NCBI GenBank assembly: GCA_019638355.1
Contig: JAHBTY010000001.1
Span: forward strand, 1,054,001-1,118,000
DNA length: 64,000 bases
Source of the DNA: Cyclobacteriaceae bacterium
GTDB lineage: Bacteria > Bacteroidota > Bacteroidia > Cytophagales > Cyclobacteriaceae
Direction: 5' to 3'
The position numbers were made by a program, and so were the translations under genes. Below are positions 55,664 through 63,611 of this stretch, one piece after another. Within the stretch, counting starts at the first letter, position 1, and each line of letters starts with the position of its first letter. The notes under the pieces were generated by a model. The model had not been told where the DNA came from, did not search any database, and saw only the letters and a program-made list of their open reading frames with translations.

Positions 55664-55697
55664 AGGGAGGTAGATTTACTTCAAAGTAAAACCAATT

Positions 55698-55715
55698 AGG
55701 GTTAAATTTTACCCT
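55698..55715. promoter_or_regulatory. Near-palindrome upstream of amtB
   Basis: AGGGTTAAATTTTACCCT, symmetric except for two central positions, 35-52 bases before the amtB ATG. It could be an operator or a leader hairpin; its role is inferred from position. Confidence 0.4.
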
Positions 55716-55784
55716 ATTAATACTAAATTATTACTGAAAACGATTTAGATAAATTAAATTTTAACCTAACAACTGTAAAATGCA

Positions 55785-57218
55785 CTACTTTTTGCCTTCC
55801 AGTATTTTCTTTTTAAGGGCAATACCCGCCCGGCCCCGGGCCCGAAGCACCCATTGAATATCGTGTGCGGTGATTAACGATGCATGGGATGTAATAGCCA
55901 GCGAATCGACTGTAAGTTTTAATTTGTTGCCCGACTTGCCGCGTGCAATGGCACCTTCAATTAGTTGTGGCAAAGCACCAAGTTCTTCTGTTAAATCTTT
56001 CTTTACCGTATCGGCCAAAATGGCCACCAGGTTGTCGTGCATCATCCAATCGGCAGTGTTTAACAATGCTTCTTCGGTATTTAAATCATACCGCAAATTG
56101 GTTAAACCTATTACTTGCGTAAGTGTATCGTAATAGGGCAAGGCTTTAAAGTAAATTTTTCCGCGCAGCGCACCGCGCACCCGTAACTCCAGTGCCAATT
56201 CCTGCCCGCTGCCATATAACTCGGCATGGTGCAGGTTAAGCACATAGCTGTTGTACTTTAACGACATCTTATTAAGGTTTCGGTTTACAAATGCATTAAT
56301 CTGGTAAAACGGAAGCCGCGTGTGTACATACAAATCCAATTCTTCTTCCTGATTGGGTGCATACCGATGGCGCGGCAAGGGCTGGGGTTCAATGGCCGGG
56401 GGTTGTTCAAACCAACTATATACCCGTGTTTTAAGTGTAACCGTTGCTGAAATATTGCCATCGTGCTGTGGATTCCAGCGCGAACTCAATGCTTCTGCTT
56501 TCGCCACAAGGCCAACCTGGGGTTCAGTCTTTTTTATAATTATCGGTTTGTGAATATCGGCCCAGATTTTTTCAGCTACTTGGCGGCTATCAATTACTTC
56601 ATGCATCAAACTATCAAACCGATGCGTAAGTTTTTCCTGGTTACGGGCTAAATATTTATCGGCCAGGCCGCGCAGGTTTACATTCATAAATACAATTTTT
56701 AATGTTGGTTCCATCTTCCACAGCACGGTGTCAATCCGGGTGGTGGTGTTCAATCCCCAGTGGTCGTCCAACATAACCTTCGATTTTAATCGAACTACTA
56801 CTTCGGCTGTAACAGGTTTATCATTCGCAATGCGAATACCGGCAGCTTTTTTCATAAACTTAAAATCGATGCGCACGGGAATTTCTGCAGCGAGCAAGCC
56901 CGGTTGCCAGTCTAACTTTATCAAGTCAAATCGCTCCAGCGCCAGGTAAATGCTGTCTTTCTTTTTGTCGCCCACTGCCATCCACTCCTGCAAAAAAGTG
57001 CCGCTTAGTTTTTTGTTAACAGTTGTCTCCAGGTCTTTAACTGAAAACCCAAGCGGTATGCGCAAGGTTGAGATGGGAACTTGCAGGGCTGAGTCAAGGG
57101 TGGAGCGTTGGGGGGCAGTCGGTTTTACCGATGGATTCCGCATACTGTAATACCACCAGGCTATTGTAGCCATTGCAGCCAGTATCAATACAAACAAAAC
57201 TACTTTACGCTTTGCCAT
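55785..57218 (-). CDS. DUF4403 family protein
   Basis: A 477-residue protein with one N-terminal anchor (VVLFVLILAAMATIAWWYYS). The body has LRIPLGFSVKDLETTVNKKLSG, RIDFKFMKKAAGIRIANDKPVTAEVVVRLK and two similar beta-rich halves, matching DUF4403, a Bacteroidota/Proteobacteria family likely located in the periplasm and related to lipid-binding folds of the TULIP kind (family-level suggestion only). It reads divergently from the amidohydrolase gene. Confidence 0.8.
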   Translation of the reverse strand: MAKRKVVLFVLILAAMATIAWWYYSMRNPSVKPTAPQRSTLDSALQVPISTLRIPLGFSVKDLETTVNKKLSGTFLQEWMAVGDKKKDSIYLALERFDLIKLDWQPGLLAAEIPVRIDFKFMKKAAGIRIANDKPVTAEVVVRLKSKVMLDDHWGLNTTTRIDTVLWKMEPTLKIVFMNVNLRGLADKYLARNQEKLTHRFDSLMHEVIDSRQVAEKIWADIHKPIIIKKTEPQVGLVAKAEALSSRWNPQHDGNISATVTLKTRVYSWFEQPPAIEPQPLPRHRYAPNQEEELDLYVHTRLPFYQINAFVNRNLNKMSLKYNSYVLNLHHAELYGSGQELALELRVRGALRGKIYFKALPYYDTLTQVIGLTNLRYDLNTEEALLNTADWMMHDNLVAILADTVKKDLTEELGALPQLIEGAIARGKSGNKLKLTVDSLAITSHASLITAHDIQWVLRARGRAGIALKKKILEGKK

Positions 57219-57299
57219 TTACAATTAAATTCAGATGCTTGCCACATTATGCGTGGTTAAACTTGTTGAAAATACCTACTTTCCAAAAAACATTAAGAC

Positions 57300-58874
57300 A
57301 TGCGTCAACTATTTTTCATTTGCCTGTTTTGCATGGCACTGGCCACACAGGCACAAATGGCTAAAGCCCCCGAAGTAAAAGAAGGCGATGGCCCTTATCC
57401 TCAACTCATTATCCGCGGTGTTACCTTGATAAACGGAACCGGAGCGCCACCCATTGGGCCGGTGGATATTGTGGTAAAACAAAATCGCATTGTAAACATA
57501 GCCACTGTGGGCTATCCGGGTGTACCGATTAATGAAAGTCGCAGACCTAAATTAGAAGCAGGCGGAAAAGAAATTAATTGTGCAGGTATGTACCTGATGC
57601 CAGGCTTTGTAGATATGCACGGACACATTGGTGGAAGCCAGGCACCCATTGCTGAATATGTATTTAAACTGTGGATGGCACACGGTATAACAACTATTCG
57701 CGAACCATCGGCTGGTAATGGGTTGGATTGGGTGCTGGATCAAAAAATAAAAAGTGCTCAAAACAAGATTACCGCTCCCCGCATTTATGCTTACACATCA
57801 TTTGGGCAAGGAGCCAAAGAACCCATTGTAACTGCCGATCAGGCCCGCGCATGGGTTATTGAAAATAAAAACAAAGGTGCGGATGGTATTAAATTTTTTG
57901 GTGCCGCGCCCGAAGTAATGGATGCCGCCATTAAAAAGAATAAAGAACTGGGTCTTCGCTCGTGCACGCATCATGCACAAATGAGTGTAGCACAATGGAA
58001 CGTGTTGCATTCTGCGCGCGCAGGGTTAACCAGCATGGAGCATTGGTATGGGTTGCCCGAGGCATTATTTACCAATCAAACCGTGCAAAACTTTTCGCTT
58101 GATTATAACTACCAAAATGAAATGCACCGCTTTGGCGATGCCGGTAACTTGTGGAAACAGGCAGCCGCGCCTTATTCGGAACATTGGAATAAAGTGATGA
58201 ACGAGTTACTGGCGCTCAACTTCACGTTAGATCCAACTTTTAATATCTACGAAGCCAACCGCGATTTACACCGGGCGCGCAGGGCCGAGTGGCATGAGGA
58301 TTATACACTACCATCGTTGTGGGCATTTTACCAACCCAGTAAAATTTCGCACGGATCCTACTGGCACGCATGGGGTACCGAACAAGAAATTCAATGGAAA
58401 GAAAACTACCGGCTGTGGATGGCTTTTGTGAATGAATATAAAAACCGGGGCGGTCGCGTAACAACGGGTTCCGATTCAGGATTTATTTTTCAGTTATATG
58501 GTTTTGCCTATATCCGTGAGTTGGAGTTACTGCGCGAAGCGGGGTTTCATCCACTGGAAGTAATCCGATCGGCCACCATGTTTGGTGCGCAGGCATTGGG
58601 TGCTGATAAAGACCTTGGTACCGTAGAGATTGGCAAACTGGCCGACTTTGTAATTGTAGAAGAAAATCCATTAACCAATCTGCAAACCCTTTATGGAACC
58701 GGAGCTATTAAACTAACAGACGATAACAAAGTGGTGCGAGCAGGCGGTATTAAATACACCGTGAAAGATGGCATCGTATATGACGCCAAAAAATTATTGG
58801 CTGATGTGAAGAAGATAGTGGACGAAGAAAAACGGAAAGCAGGTTTTACATTAAAGCAACCGGGTAACGATTAA
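57300..58874 (+). CDS. Exported amidohydrolase family protein
   Basis: A 524-residue metal-dependent hydrolase with a signal peptide (MRQLFFICLFCMALATQA). PGFVDMHGHIGG gives the HxH of the TIM-barrel binuclear site; SCTHHAQM, MEHWYGL and TTGSDSGF provide the later His and Asp ligands. GTVEIGKLADFVIVEENPL is the usual C-terminal beta-sandwich return. It resembles imidazolonepropionase/prolidase-like exported amidohydrolases; substrate unknown. The TPR lipoprotein gene follows 3 bases later, in the same operon. Confidence 0.88.
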   Translation: MRQLFFICLFCMALATQAQMAKAPEVKEGDGPYPQLIIRGVTLINGTGAPPIGPVDIVVKQNRIVNIATVGYPGVPINESRRPKLEAGGKEINCAGMYLMPGFVDMHGHIGGSQAPIAEYVFKLWMAHGITTIREPSAGNGLDWVLDQKIKSAQNKITAPRIYAYTSFGQGAKEPIVTADQARAWVIENKNKGADGIKFFGAAPEVMDAAIKKNKELGLRSCTHHAQMSVAQWNVLHSARAGLTSMEHWYGLPEALFTNQTVQNFSLDYNYQNEMHRFGDAGNLWKQAAAPYSEHWNKVMNELLALNFTLDPTFNIYEANRDLHRARRAEWHEDYTLPSLWAFYQPSKISHGSYWHAWGTEQEIQWKENYRLWMAFVNEYKNRGGRVTTGSDSGFIFQLYGFAYIRELELLREAGFHPLEVIRSATMFGAQALGADKDLGTVEIGKLADFVIVEENPLTNLQTLYGTGAIKLTDDNKVVRAGGIKYTVKDGIVYDAKKLLADVKKIVDEEKRKAGFTLKQPGND

Positions 58875-58877
58875 CCT

Positions 58878-59807
58878 ATGAAAAGACTTAGCATTTTTTT
58901 ATTGGTTGTGGTGGCGTTTGCCTGTAAAGAAAATAATCCTGAACAAGCTTCAGCCGAAGCTGCGGAAGTATATTCGCTTTTAGGGTTAGAATATTATGCC
59001 CCAACCGCACCCAATGCAAAGCTGGATAGCAACCTGGCGATAGCCCAAAGAAATTTTGATGCAGACCCATCCGAAGAAAACTACATTTGGTTGGGCCGCA
59101 GGTTGGCGTATAAAGTAAAATACAACAAGGCTATTGATGTATTTACGAAAGGTATTGAGCAATACCCCAACTCGTACAAACTTTATCGGCATCGGGGGCA
59201 CCGGTATCTTTCGCAACGAAAGTTCGATGCTGCTATAGAAGATTTTACAAAAGCGGCTGAGTTAATGCCGGCTACGCCTTTGGAACTTGAACCTGATGGA
59301 GTTCCAAACAAAATCAACAAGCCATTATCTACTACACAATTTAATGTATGGTACCATTTAGGATTAGCCCATTACCTGAAAGGCGAATTTGATAAAGCCG
59401 AGCAAGCTTATTTGAAATGCATGGAAGTGAGCGATAACGATGATTTGATAACTGCCACAGTTGATTGGTTGTACATGACCTATCGCAGGCAAGGCAAAAC
59501 AGCTGAAGCTCAAAAACTATTGGAAAAAATTACCCCCAACATGACTATTGTTGAAAATGATTCTTACTTCAAACGTTTAAAACTTTATCAGAAAAAACTA
59601 CCTGTTGATTCGGTTTTAAATGTAAGTAACACCGCCAACGATGCGGACCTGGCGTTGGCTACACAAGGATATGGTGTGGGCAACTGGTATTTATACAATG
59701 GCGATACTGCACAGGCGATTGCTGTATTTGAACGCGTGGTGGGTGGCAAACATTTTTCAGCTTTTGGTTTTATTGCTGCCGAAGCAGAGTTGGCACGTTT
59801 AAGATAG
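58878..59807 (+). CDS. TPR-repeat lipoprotein
   Basis: A 309-residue lipoprotein with lipobox AFAC (Cys16) after a hydrophobic signal. TPR-like helices run from about 45 to 220, the clearest being NYIWLGRRLAYKVKYNKAIDVFTKGIEQYPNS and RHRGHRYLSQRKFDAAIEDFTKAAELMP. It likely acts as a scaffold in the periplasm. It is co-transcribed with the upstream amidohydrolase, 3 bases away. Its 3' end borders the tRNA-Arg repeat array. Confidence 0.85.
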   Translation: MKRLSIFLLVVVAFACKENNPEQASAEAAEVYSLLGLEYYAPTAPNAKLDSNLAIAQRNFDADPSEENYIWLGRRLAYKVKYNKAIDVFTKGIEQYPNSYKLYRHRGHRYLSQRKFDAAIEDFTKAAELMPATPLELEPDGVPNKINKPLSTTQFNVWYHLGLAHYLKGEFDKAEQAYLKCMEVSDNDDLITATVDWLYMTYRRQGKTAEAQKLLEKITPNMTIVENDSYFKRLKLYQKKLPVDSVLNVSNTANDADLALATQGYGVGNWYLYNGDTAQAIAVFERVVGGKHFSAFGFIAAEAELARLR

Positions 59808-59860
59808 CGGTTGGGCTAAAATCATTTTTATTTTAAATTTGCCACCGGCTTAAATTCGAA

Positions 59861-60486
59861 ATTAATCTCATAGTTCCCTATAATTTAACAGAGAACACAA
59901 TGGTCTCATAGTTCTCCCGATAATTATCGGGAGGATAGAATAGAAGTTTCCTGAGTTTTAAACCTTAGGTGTTAGAAAGTAGAATGAAAAAATATAACCG
60001 AAAAGAAAATTAATCTCATAGTTCTCTATAATTTATCGGAGAACACAATGGTCTCATAGTTCTCCCGATAATTATCGGGAGGATAGAATAGAAGTTTCCT
60101 GAGTTTTAAACCTTAGGTGTTAGAAAGTAGAATAAAAAAATATAACCAAAAAAATTAATCTCATAGTTCCCTATAATTTAACAGAGAACACAATGGTCTC
60201 ATAGTTCTCCCGATAATTATCGGGAGGATAGAATAGAAGTTTCCTGAGTTTTAAACCTTAAGTGTTAGAAAGTAGAATAAAAAAAATATAACCAAAAAAA
60301 TTAATCTCATAGTTCTCTATAATTTATCGGAGAACACAATGGTCTCATAGTTCTACCGATAATTATCGGGAGGATAGAATAGAAGTTTCCTGAGTTTTAA
60401 ACCTTAGGTGTTAGAAAGTAGAATAAAAAAAATATAACCAAAAAAATTAATATCATAGTTCCCTATAATTTAACAGAGAACACAAT
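59861..60486. repeat. Tandem array of promoter plus 5'-half tRNA-Arg units
   Basis: Units start with ATTAA at 59861, 60009, 60154, 60300 and 60446 (periods 148, 145, 146 and 146). Each of the first four has, 41 bases in, GGTCTCATAGTTC (the tRNA acceptor and D-stem), then a 20-bp palindrome CTCCCGATAATTATCGGGAG (one mismatch in unit 4), then GGATAGAATAGAAGTTTCCT as in the tRNA up to its anticodon, and finally an unrelated AT-rich tail. The fifth unit continues into the intact tRNA-Arg. Before each tRNA half lies TATAATTT within a weak inverted repeat GTTCYC/GAGAAC. Units 1, 3, 5 and units 2, 4 form two variants (ATTTAACAG versus ATTTATCGG). Confidence 0.9.
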
Positions 60487-60558
60487 GGTCTCATAGTTCA
60501 ACGGATAGAATAGAAGTTTCCTAAACTTTTGATCCCAGTTCGATTCTGGGTGAGACTA
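60487..60558 (+). tRNA. tRNA-Arg (anticodon CCU)
   Basis: The 72 bases fold as a cloverleaf: acceptor GGTCTCA with TGAGACT (60551-60557, one G-T pair), D-arm GTTC/GAAT, anticodon stem GAAGT/ACTTT with loop TTCCTAA (anticodon CCT at 60520-60522, reads AGG codons), T-arm CCCAG/CTGGG with loop TTCGATT, discriminator A60558. CCA is not encoded. It is the last unit of the tandem array and the only one with a 3' half. A T-run follows at about 60569. Confidence 0.92.
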
Positions 60559-60572
60559 CTAAAATCCCTTTT

Positions 60573-62243
60573 TTATTTTTTACCAGGGCCGCTCACTACT
60601 CTTCCGGGTTTAGCCCCTGTATGTTCACCGGCTTGTAATACTTGCACACCATTTACAAAAACATGTACCATACCGGTGCTGTATTGGTGTGGGTTTTCAA
60701 AAGTAGCATGGTCTTGAATTGTTGCAGCGTTAAAGATGGCAATATCTGCATAATAACCGGGTGCTAATGAACCTCGTTTCGTTAGTTTAAGGTTAGTTGC
60801 CGGAAGTGAGGTAAGTTTACGAATAGCCTCTTCCAAGGGTATTACTTTTTCATCGCGTACATACTTGCCCAATAAACGGGCAAAGTTGCCATAGGCGCGG
60901 GGGTGATTGCTGGATTTTATAAATACTCCTTCGGTTGCTGGCGAGCCGGCATCCGATCCGAAACTCATGTAAGGCAGTGCAATCTGGCGTTTTACATTTT
61001 CTTCATGCATCATAAAGTAGGCGGTACCCACGCGGGTACTATCGGCTATTACTAAATCCATGGCTGTTTCTTCCGGACTTTTGCCATATATTTTTGAAAC
61101 CTCGGCCAATGTTTTTCCGGTAAAACGCTTTAACGAATCGTTAGCAAAATCCAGCAGTAGTACCCGGTCGGCTCCACCGGCCATCAGCAACAGATTTTCC
61201 CACGTATCAGATGGTTTGCGCATTTCGGCTAATGCACGGTTTCTTATTTTCGGATCTTGTAGCCGTTTAATCCATTTTTTAATTCCACCTTCCTGTACCC
61301 AGGGCGGCATGGATGCATCCAACCCGGTGGCGCCTGCAATGTAGGTGTACATATCGGTGGTAATTTTTACACCCGATTTGTTTGCGTGCTCAATCATGGC
61401 CATAACAGAATCCAGTTTGTTCCAGTTATTCTGCCCGGCCATCTTAAGATGATAAATTTCGGCCGGTAGGTTTGCTTCGCGTGCTATTCGTATTGTTTCG
61501 TCAACCGCTTTGAAAATATTATCGCCCTCGCTTCGCATGTGCGTAATGTACATACCACCATATTCGCCAGCTACTTTACACAACTCAATCAACTCTTCGG
61601 TATTGGAATAGTTAGCCGGGGCATATATGAGAGACGAGCCCACGCCCAGCGCGCCCTCTTCCATGGCTTGTTTCACCAACGCTTTCATGCGCTCCATCTC
61701 TTCGGTAGATGGCAACCGATTGGCATAACCCAACTCGTGAATGCGCACTGAAGTAGCGCCAACAAATGAAGCAACATTGGGGGCCACGCCTCTGCGCTCC
61801 AGCGATTGAAGGTATTCGCCTAATGTTGTCCAGTCAATTTCATATTTCCAATCAGGATTACGTTCCATATCGGCCTTCATGTCGGCCTTCATTTTTTCGT
61901 TTAAAGGGCCCATGCTCCAACCTTCGCCAAAAACTTCCAGTGTTACACCTTGACGGATATCGGCCTGTGATTTTCCATCGATAATTAAAGTTTCGGTTGC
62001 CCAGCTTAACATGTTAATAAAGCCGGGTGCTACCGTGAGGCCGGTTGCATTAATTTCAGTTTTGCCAACTGCCTTTGAAAGATCGCCTATAAATACAATT
62101 GTATCGGCATTTATACCTACATCGGTTACTTTACCCGGTTTACCCGAACCGTCATATACAGTACCACCGCGAATGACAACATCAAATTTTTGTTGTTGAC
62201 ATGCCACAAAAAGCAATAGAAGAAGAAAGGGATAGATTTTCAT
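60573..62243 (-). CDS. D-aminoacylase-family lipoprotein lacking the HxH motif
   Basis: A 556-residue amidohydrolase-fold protein anchored by a lipobox (FVAC, Cys15). FDVVIRGGTVYDGSGKPG opens the N-acyl-D-amino-acid deacylase family. The later metal ligands are present: ITHMRSEG (His235), IYHLKMAG (His265) and SFGSDAGSPATEG (Asp). The first pair, normally H-x-H after PGFID, is replaced: PGFINMLSW has Leu79 and Trp81. It may hold one metal or belong to a known variant branch. Substrate unknown. Confidence 0.82.
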   Translation of the reverse strand: MKIYPFLLLLLFVACQQQKFDVVIRGGTVYDGSGKPGKVTDVGINADTIVFIGDLSKAVGKTEINATGLTVAPGFINMLSWATETLIIDGKSQADIRQGVTLEVFGEGWSMGPLNEKMKADMKADMERNPDWKYEIDWTTLGEYLQSLERRGVAPNVASFVGATSVRIHELGYANRLPSTEEMERMKALVKQAMEEGALGVGSSLIYAPANYSNTEELIELCKVAGEYGGMYITHMRSEGDNIFKAVDETIRIAREANLPAEIYHLKMAGQNNWNKLDSVMAMIEHANKSGVKITTDMYTYIAGATGLDASMPPWVQEGGIKKWIKRLQDPKIRNRALAEMRKPSDTWENLLLMAGGADRVLLLDFANDSLKRFTGKTLAEVSKIYGKSPEETAMDLVIADSTRVGTAYFMMHEENVKRQIALPYMSFGSDAGSPATEGVFIKSSNHPRAYGNFARLLGKYVRDEKVIPLEEAIRKLTSLPATNLKLTKRGSLAPGYYADIAIFNAATIQDHATFENPHQYSTGMVHVFVNGVQVLQAGEHTGAKPGRVVSGPGKK

Positions 62244-62338
62244 AGAAAGCGTGTTTGAGAATACAGCGTATGGAATAAATATTTTAGTTATGAAAAAATC
62301 CGAAGCCTAAAGTCGGCAACCCGTAGTTGAACAGTAGC

Positions 62339-63508
62339 TTACACGACTGGAAACTTAAATGTTGATTTTAAATTTATCCGCTTACCGGTTTGTTGCGATG
62401 CGCGCGTGGCTTCTATTATTTCCAGCACATGCAAGGCGTGCTCGGCTGCTATCAACGGTTCGTTTCCCATTGCCAGACTTTGTGAAATTACAGAAGCACC
62501 TTCCTGCCACACGTATGAACCCGTATCGGTTGCTTCGCGTCTTGTTTTTTCATTATCGTGCGTGGCCACATCTACACCAAATGGAGCCCAATCGTATCCT
62601 ATTAATTGGAGGTTGCCATGTGTTCCCCAAATGGAGATGGTGGGTTTATCCTGCCCGGAACCTTCGTGACCATACGGATCAAAATAGTTAAACCCACATT
62701 GCACATGCGATAAAATTCCATTGCCATGATCCATTAGCACCATGGCATTATCTTCGGCTACCACTTTTATTTTTCCTTTGTTATCAACAGTACGCTGGGG
62801 TGTAACAATACTAGTCATGCCCATTACCGATTTTGCCGGACCCAGTAATCCCGTAAGGGTTGCAATGTTGTAAACTCCTAAATCGGGCAAACTACCACCA
62901 CCTTGTTCGTAAAAAAAGGCCGACCACGTTGGCCCCAGGTGGCCATAATGCGCATGCGCTGCTGCTACCTTCCCAATCTTTCCTTGCTGAATCATGCGCG
63001 ACATGTGTGCAAACTGCGGGCTGTTTACCACTGCCGGAGCACCCCAGATGCGTACGCCTTGCTGCTTCGATAAATCGAGCAAAGCCTTACCTTCGGCATA
63101 GGTGTTGGCCATTGGCTTTTCACTCCATACATGTTTCTTTTTTAATAAGGCTTGTTTATTCAGGCGCCCATGCTCCTGCATGTCAGTTAGGTTTACCAGC
63201 AAATCGAAAGGCGCACCGGCCAATTGTTGTTCGATATGTGTGTAATGATTGGGTACACTATATTCTTCAGCTGCACGCTTAGCCCTTTCCGGAATAATAT
63301 CGCAAACGCTTACCAATTCCACATAGGGCGATTTGGACAGATGGGGCAGGTACATACCGGAAACACTACCGCAACCAATTAAGCCGATTTTTATTTTTTT
63401 TGTTTGATAGAGGTCGGCTCCCTGCGTAATGAATGGTGCCAGCATGCCGGCTATCATTAATTTAGTACTACGATCCAGAAATTGCTGCCGGGTAATTTTG
63501 CGTTCCAT
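62339..63508 (-). CDS. Gfo/Idh/MocA family oxidoreductase
   Basis: A 389-residue protein. IKIGLIGCGSVSGMYLPHL (39-57) is the NAD-binding Rossmann start and KKKHVWSEKPMANTYAEGKAL carries the EKP motif of the family; YEQGGGSLPDLGVYNI and NYFDPYGHEGSG are in the C-terminal substrate domain. The N-terminus (KITRQQFLDRSTKLMIAGMLAPF) resembles a Tat signal but has Arg-Gln instead of two arginines, so export is uncertain. Sugar substrate unknown. A second family member, with an intact Tat motif, is at 748-2103. Confidence 0.88.
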   Translation of the reverse strand: MERKITRQQFLDRSTKLMIAGMLAPFITQGADLYQTKKIKIGLIGCGSVSGMYLPHLSKSPYVELVSVCDIIPERAKRAAEEYSVPNHYTHIEQQLAGAPFDLLVNLTDMQEHGRLNKQALLKKKHVWSEKPMANTYAEGKALLDLSKQQGVRIWGAPAVVNSPQFAHMSRMIQQGKIGKVAAAHAHYGHLGPTWSAFFYEQGGGSLPDLGVYNIATLTGLLGPAKSVMGMTSIVTPQRTVDNKGKIKVVAEDNAMVLMDHGNGILSHVQCGFNYFDPYGHEGSGQDKPTISIWGTHGNLQLIGYDWAPFGVDVATHDNEKTRREATDTGSYVWQEGASVISQSLAMGNEPLIAAEHALHVLEIIEATRASQQTGKRINLKSTFKFPVV

Positions 63509-63611
63509 AATAAGTTTGTTTGAAAGTACTTTAACAGTAAGTGAAATGCTTTGCTTACACTTTGAAAGTAGGTATTCTATGCGAAAACCAAAAGCGAAAT
63601 TTGCCGACTGG

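Noticed and set aside
59902-60390. The four tRNA-like halves counted as tRNA genes
   Set aside because: They lack the T-arm and the 3' acceptor strand, have a palindrome in the D-loop and cannot form the anticodon stem, so only the fifth copy is called a tRNA.
59861-60486. The tandem array read as a CRISPR array
   Set aside because: The units are nearly identical across their entire length with no unique spacers, are about 146 bp long, and no cas gene is present.
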